The position numbers and the translations under genes were made by a program. A model generated the notes under the pieces. It searched no databases. It was not told where the DNA came from and was given only the letters and a program-made list of their open reading frames with translations. 64,000 nucleotides of DNA, taken from assembly GCA_036583965.1 (NCBI GenBank), contig JAZBQD010000021.1:19940771-20004770 (forward strand), in the 5' to 3' direction. The DNA comes from Prunella strophiata (taxonomy: Eukaryota; Chordata; Aves; Passeriformes; Prunellidae). Below, in pieces: positions 61,501 through 64,000 of this stretch. The stretch's first letter is position 1. Every line of letters starts with the position of its first letter.

Positions 61501-64000
61501 CAGGTGATTGGGGTGTTAAGGTAAAATTTAAGTGTTGGAGACCTCAAACCCAGCTGTGGGAAATTGCTTGGTAGTTCTCGAGCCAAGAAAAGGAATGGGA
61601 AGAGAAGTTTTGGGAAAGAGGCTTGGATGCTGCAGGAATACAGGTGGATTTGCCTCTCCTTGTTCGTGCATCCTCTGTTCTTCATGGACAGATTATGGAA
61701 ATATTTCCACTCCCAGAGGGTTTGCAAGGCTTAGTTCTGTTTATTTTAAGAGTGGATGCATTACAAAAAAAACTCTGAAAAGGAGTAGATTAAGCTTTTG
61801 TTCAATATTCTTTGATTTGTTCTGAAGTGCAATTCTTTTCCCTAATTAAAAAAAAAAAAGCACAAAAAACACAAAAAAAAACCCCCCACCCTGTCCTCAG
61901 TTCTGCAGCCTGAAGGAAAATAAATTTCTAAAGTATTAATGTTTTCCTGAGTTTAATTAGCTCTGGATCTTGGCCTTGTGTTCCTCTCAGAGGCACCTGG
62001 GGTTTACCCCCAGTGTTCTGAGGGCTGTTCTTCCATTATCTTCATTTTATGACTGCACTATAAAATGCACCAGCAGCATTTTGGGCCTCTCTGATGTAGG
62101 AATTGTTAAGAGCAGGCCTGGTTTTCATATAGTCCAGAAAAAAAAAATGTATTGCACATAACCAGTGTTAAACAAAACTCATCCAACAACTGGAATTCCT
62201 GAAAATTGAAGGCTGTGTGAGCAGGCTGTGGCATTAAAATATCTTCATTGTGTGTGAAAGGAAAAGTAATGTCAATCTGCTGCTGTAAACTCTAGAAAAT
62301 GCTGATTTTTCTCCCCCACACACACAGTTTGTTGCCCAGTTGGACACCTTGCAGCCAACTGAGCACTGGAAGTGCAGCTGGGATGTGGAAAATGTGTCAG
62401 CACTGTCTTGTGACATGTGGAGTTGTCTCAGTAGTTCATGAATCCCTTTTTCTTTTTTGAATGACTATAGGGAGGTGGACATCAAAGAAAACATTAACTA
62501 TGGGTAAGCAGGTCTTTGATTCCAGTACTGTTACAACTGTAAGAAAATTTTCCTTTGCCTTTTTTTCCATTGCACTTCCTCCAACTTCCGAGGCCACAGA
62601 CCCACTGTCCCCTCAGCAGTTGACTCAGTGCATAGATTGCATTATTTTTGGAGTGATACCAATCATTTTCTAATGATTTAAGCACTGAATTACCCTAACA
62701 CACAGCAGTGATCCTTTTTGAAATGAAAAAACTCCACCAATATTATAGGAAGGGGAAAATTTGGGCTTGAGGCTGTGTGAAAAAGCAGAGTTTCCTTTCT
62801 GGCATGGCTTGAGATGGTTTTTTGTCTCTTTGGACCCCTGATGTCACTGAATCCAGGCTGCTTTGGGGTTGGCATCAGGAGGTTGTTGCTGACTGGAGCA
62901 AAGACCCACACAAAACCCAAATCCTGGTTCTCCTTCCCTTGGCTAATTGCTTCAGTCCAAAAAAGGAAATCCTAAATTAATTAATAGCACTGAAAGAAAT
63001 ACAGGTACCACTCACAGGGCAGCACCTACATCTTAACCTGGTTTAGCTTATTTGGCACTTTGAAAATGCAAAAAGTGGCCCCCTTTATTCATTTTTTTTT
63101 TGATAAATCAGAGTTTTATTATGGATAATCTGGAAGTTTGGGAGCACTTGCTGTGTAATCTTAGCTCTAGCCACCCCCTCCTCTGTGGCCCTGGAAGTTT
63201 CTTACTCCCTGTACCCCCTCCTCATCCTCACAGTGGATCTGATATTTGCACTCCAGTGTGGATGATTATTGAGTTGGGGAATTAAAACCATCAAACAATG
63301 TAAATAGAAATCAGGAAATGGAGGAAGCAGCTTTAAGGAGGGTGGGGTTTCAATCCTTTTCCTCCCCAAAACTCCTTCATTCTGCAGTGGTGAGTGTGCC
63401 ACGTGCTCACCAGTCCATGGCTGGGCCAGCAGCTGATTCCCACTGGAGGATATCAGCTGGAGAAGTGGTGCCTTCATTCCAGGGGGTAATTCCAGGTCCA
63501 GAGTGTTGCTGACCTGTCCCCAGAGCTCCACTGCTCCCTGTGGAAAGCTCAGCAGCAGCTCCTGTCCTGTTCTGGTGGCACCCATCACTGCAGGGGCAGG
63601 AACTGGGGGATCTCCATCCCTTCCACTCCTGAAGGAGTTTGGGATGAGCTGTGGGTGTGTGGGCAGAAATCCCAGCTCTCCATCAATGAGGCAGAACATG
63701 TCCTGCTCCCTTTGCAGGCACTGTAAGGGGCTCTCAAAAGCACTTTCTGTGTTTGCACCACATTGATTTGAAGGCTGAGTTTTTGGTAGCTCTTTTTTTG
63801 GTGTTTATCAAGAAAGCTTTGTGCTTTCCTCTGATAAGCCTCACTTACAAAAGACTGTCTGGTTGGGCTGTGTAGAAAATAAACATCTCTGCACAGCCCT
63901 GCTGCATTGAACGTGGTTTTCTGGTCACAGTGGCTGAGCTGAGCTGGCACACAGAGTTTTTGTGGTGCCAAGGTGCCTTTTCCCCCTCTAACATTCCCTG
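48755..64000 (+). CDS. ZC3H18: ZC3H18, nuclear CCCH zinc-finger RNA-processing factor (5' half)
   Basis: ZC3H18 links the nuclear cap-binding complex to the NEXT RNA exosome adaptor in RNA turnover and processing. Main ATG at 55574: MDVPDSPERNPCSPEEEDQQ, as MDVAESPERDP in human. In order: an acidic N-terminal half (195 codons, 55574-56158) ending in GEID repeats; EEGEVKDPNDRKVRPRP; a CCCH finger C-x7-C-x5-C-x3-H (CRFFMKGHC...C...H) split across 58817-58901 and 59683-59831; a proline-rich EILPPPPPDPPTES segment; and VLKKATMRKEQEPDFEEKRF to RDVRDPA. The gene runs off the right edge. Its Arg/Glu-rich and RS-like exons lie in the inverted contig at 26710-42593. All visible splice phases agree. 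Confidence 0.95.
49251..49331 (+). other. ZC3H18: ZC3H18 predicted exon 2 (5'UTR, 81 nt)
   Basis: Strong acceptor gtcccccctcgcag|GCAGTG and donor CTCGGAG|gtgagg. It has no in-frame ATG for the main ORF, so it should be untranslated or part of the upstream ORF. Confidence 0.6.
49396..50180. repeat. ~38-40-bp minisatellite, ~19 units
   Basis: 'gggtttggggtttgtcacct' and 'gtggggtcagttctgaat' alternate, with 'ccatcccctgcagg' variants, starting ~65 bp after the predicted exon 2 donor. Confidence 0.9.
52430..53310. repeat. A/T homopolymer-rich stretch
   Basis: Several poly-A (52595, 52670-52690) and poly-T (52830-52863, 53275-53303) tracts; 'cagggatttgggataaattg' followed by 'tgatttncag' occurs three times at 52558-52745, a short degenerate ~75-bp repeat. 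Confidence 0.7.
54690..55180 (+). mobile_element. CR1 LINE 3' fragment (~490 bp)
   Basis: Sense CR1: 'gacctcagcgtggctttgca', 'agagctgcaggaaagatgga', 'gatggggtttggagcagcct', ending 'taacccaaaccagtctggga'. The longest and clearest CR1 copy in the window. Confidence 0.9.
55315..55430 (-). mobile_element. CR1 LINE 3' fragment
   Basis: 'cccagaatggtttgggctgg', 'ggggacctgaaagctcctct', 'ccatgggcaggggtgcccct': antisense, ~130 bp before the ZC3H18 start-codon exon. Confidence 0.8.
55560..56158 (+). CDS. ZC3H18: ZC3H18 start-codon exon (acidic domain)
   Basis: Acceptor tgccctgcag|ACCCTC; 14 nt of 5'UTR, ATG at 55574; donor ATTGAT|gtaagt. Encodes MDVPDSPERNP, long Glu/Asp/Ser runs, SSVTRELDEHELDYDEEVPE (conserved in human) and DDGEIDDGEID. 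Repeat-like GAGGAG codons are coding here. The donor is in phase 0. Confidence 0.95.
58432..58665 (+). mobile_element. CR1 LINE fragment
   Basis: 'ccctggagagggactttgga', 'gaagctgtggctgcccctgg', 'ggatggggtttggagcagct': sense orientation, ~150 bp before the next exon. Confidence 0.85.
58817..58901 (+). CDS. ZC3H18: ZC3H18 exon (first part of CCCH finger)
   Basis: Acceptor ctgttccag|GATGAT, donor ATGAAAG|gtaacc, 85 nt, phase 0 to 1. Encodes DDDLEEGEVKDPNDRKVRPR and PTCRFFMK. Confidence 0.95.
59150..59275 (+). mobile_element. CR1 LINE 3' fragment
   Basis: 'ggccaggctggacagggctt', 'ggagcagcctggggtagtgg', 'ttccagcccaaaccacccca'. Confidence 0.8.
59683..59831 (+). CDS. ZC3H18: ZC3H18 exon (rest of CCCH finger)
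   Basis: Acceptor ttcccacag|GGCACT, donor CCCCTGG|gtatgg, 149 nt, phase 1 to 0. Encodes GHCTWGMNCRFIHPGVNDKG and NGAPPIGPHPLMPANPW. Confidence 0.95.
59900..59998 (+). mobile_element. CR1 LINE 3' fragment
   Basis: 'gcctgggctggtggaaagtg', 'gagcttcaaggtcccttttg', 'acccaaaccattccacaatg'. Confidence 0.8.
60235..60327 (+). CDS. ZC3H18: ZC3H18 exon (Pro-rich)
   Basis: Acceptor cttccaacag|GGAGGC, donor AAAGAG|gtaaat, 31 codons, phase 0. Encodes GGPVVDEILPPPPPDPPTES and AWERGLRHAKE. Confidence 0.95.
60825..60982 (+). CDS. ZC3H18: ZC3H18 exon (VLKKAT to RDVRDP)
   Basis: Acceptor ctctttaaaaag|GTATTA, donor GACCCCGC|gtaaga, 158 nt, phase 0 to 2. Encodes VLKKATMRKEQEPDFEEKRF, TVTIGEDEREFDKENEFFRD and WNYRITRDVRDP. 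The 3' splice site lacks a clean pyrimidine tract; a long T run lies 45-60 bp upstream. Confidence 0.93.
60983..64000 (+). other. ZC3H18 intron and window edge
   Basis: No further exon homologous to the known ZC3H18 segment (PYYDYEIERFWRGGQ) is visible by eye. Mostly unique sequence with A-rich tracts at 61846-61882. One short exon candidate is listed at 62471-62503. Confidence 0.6.
62471..62503 (+). CDS. ZC3H18: Candidate 33-nt in-frame microexon
   Basis: Strong pyrimidine tract 'ccctttttcttttttgaa' and 'actatag' precede GGAGGTGGACATCAAAG..., followed by donor TATGG|gtaagc. Its 33 nt keeps phase 2. Joined to the previous exon it reads A-EVDIKENINYG, with no stop. The peptide is not in the human segment I remember, so it may be alternative, lineage-specific, or not an exon. 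Confidence 0.3.

Noticed and set aside
1..64000. tRNA, rRNA or snRNA genes
   Set aside because: I scanned for cloverleaf A/B-box patterns and small RNA landmarks by eye and found none I could support; a covariance-model search would be needed to exclude them.

Overview
The window looks like avian nuclear DNA, GC-rich and gene-dense in the way of a microchromosome. Short 5'-truncated fragments are recognisable by eye as CR1 LINEs, the dominant bird retroposon, and I see no mammalian-type SINEs. The genes are vertebrate and spliced. I cannot fix the species from the sequence.

Layout. (1) 1-25810, + strand: ZFPM1 (FOG-1), the zinc-finger cofactor of GATA factors. Coding exons 2-10 are present. 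Exon 1, which in mammals encodes the NuRD-binding N-terminus, is not in the window. The introns carry GATA-motif clusters and many unrelated minisatellites, including a ~2.65 kb 14-bp array that stops about 40 bp before the exon 4 acceptor. (2) 26210-26709 and 42594-43093 are runs of exactly 500 N. The piece between them (26710-42593) carries three ZC3H18 exons on the minus strand, so it is almost certainly an inverted, misplaced contig. (3) 43094-44055 is a second copy of the ZFPM1 3' end. Its coding half is full of indels while its 3'UTR is nearly identical to the first copy, as expected of an unmerged contig end rather than a paralogue. (4) 45327-47397, - strand: a complete CIDEC gene (lipid-droplet protein, CIDE-N plus CIDE-C). 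One intron is filled by about 84 copies of a 12-bp repeat starting at the splice donor. (5) 48640 to the right edge, + strand: ZC3H18, with a CpG-island promoter containing a CRE, a predicted non-coding second exon, and coding exons through the CCCH zinc finger. The gene runs off the window, and its later exons are those in the inverted contig.

Biology. ZFPM1 and CIDEC are tail to tail; CIDEC and ZC3H18 are head to head about 1.4 kb apart. FOG-1 works with GATA factors, and the many GATA motifs in its introns suggest GATA feedback on the gene (inference). The items most worth a second look are the predicted ZC3H18 upstream ORF that ends in TGATG over the main start codon, the two arrays abutting splice sites, the GATA-bearing inverted repeats, and the assembly errors, which would corrupt any automatic gene model here.
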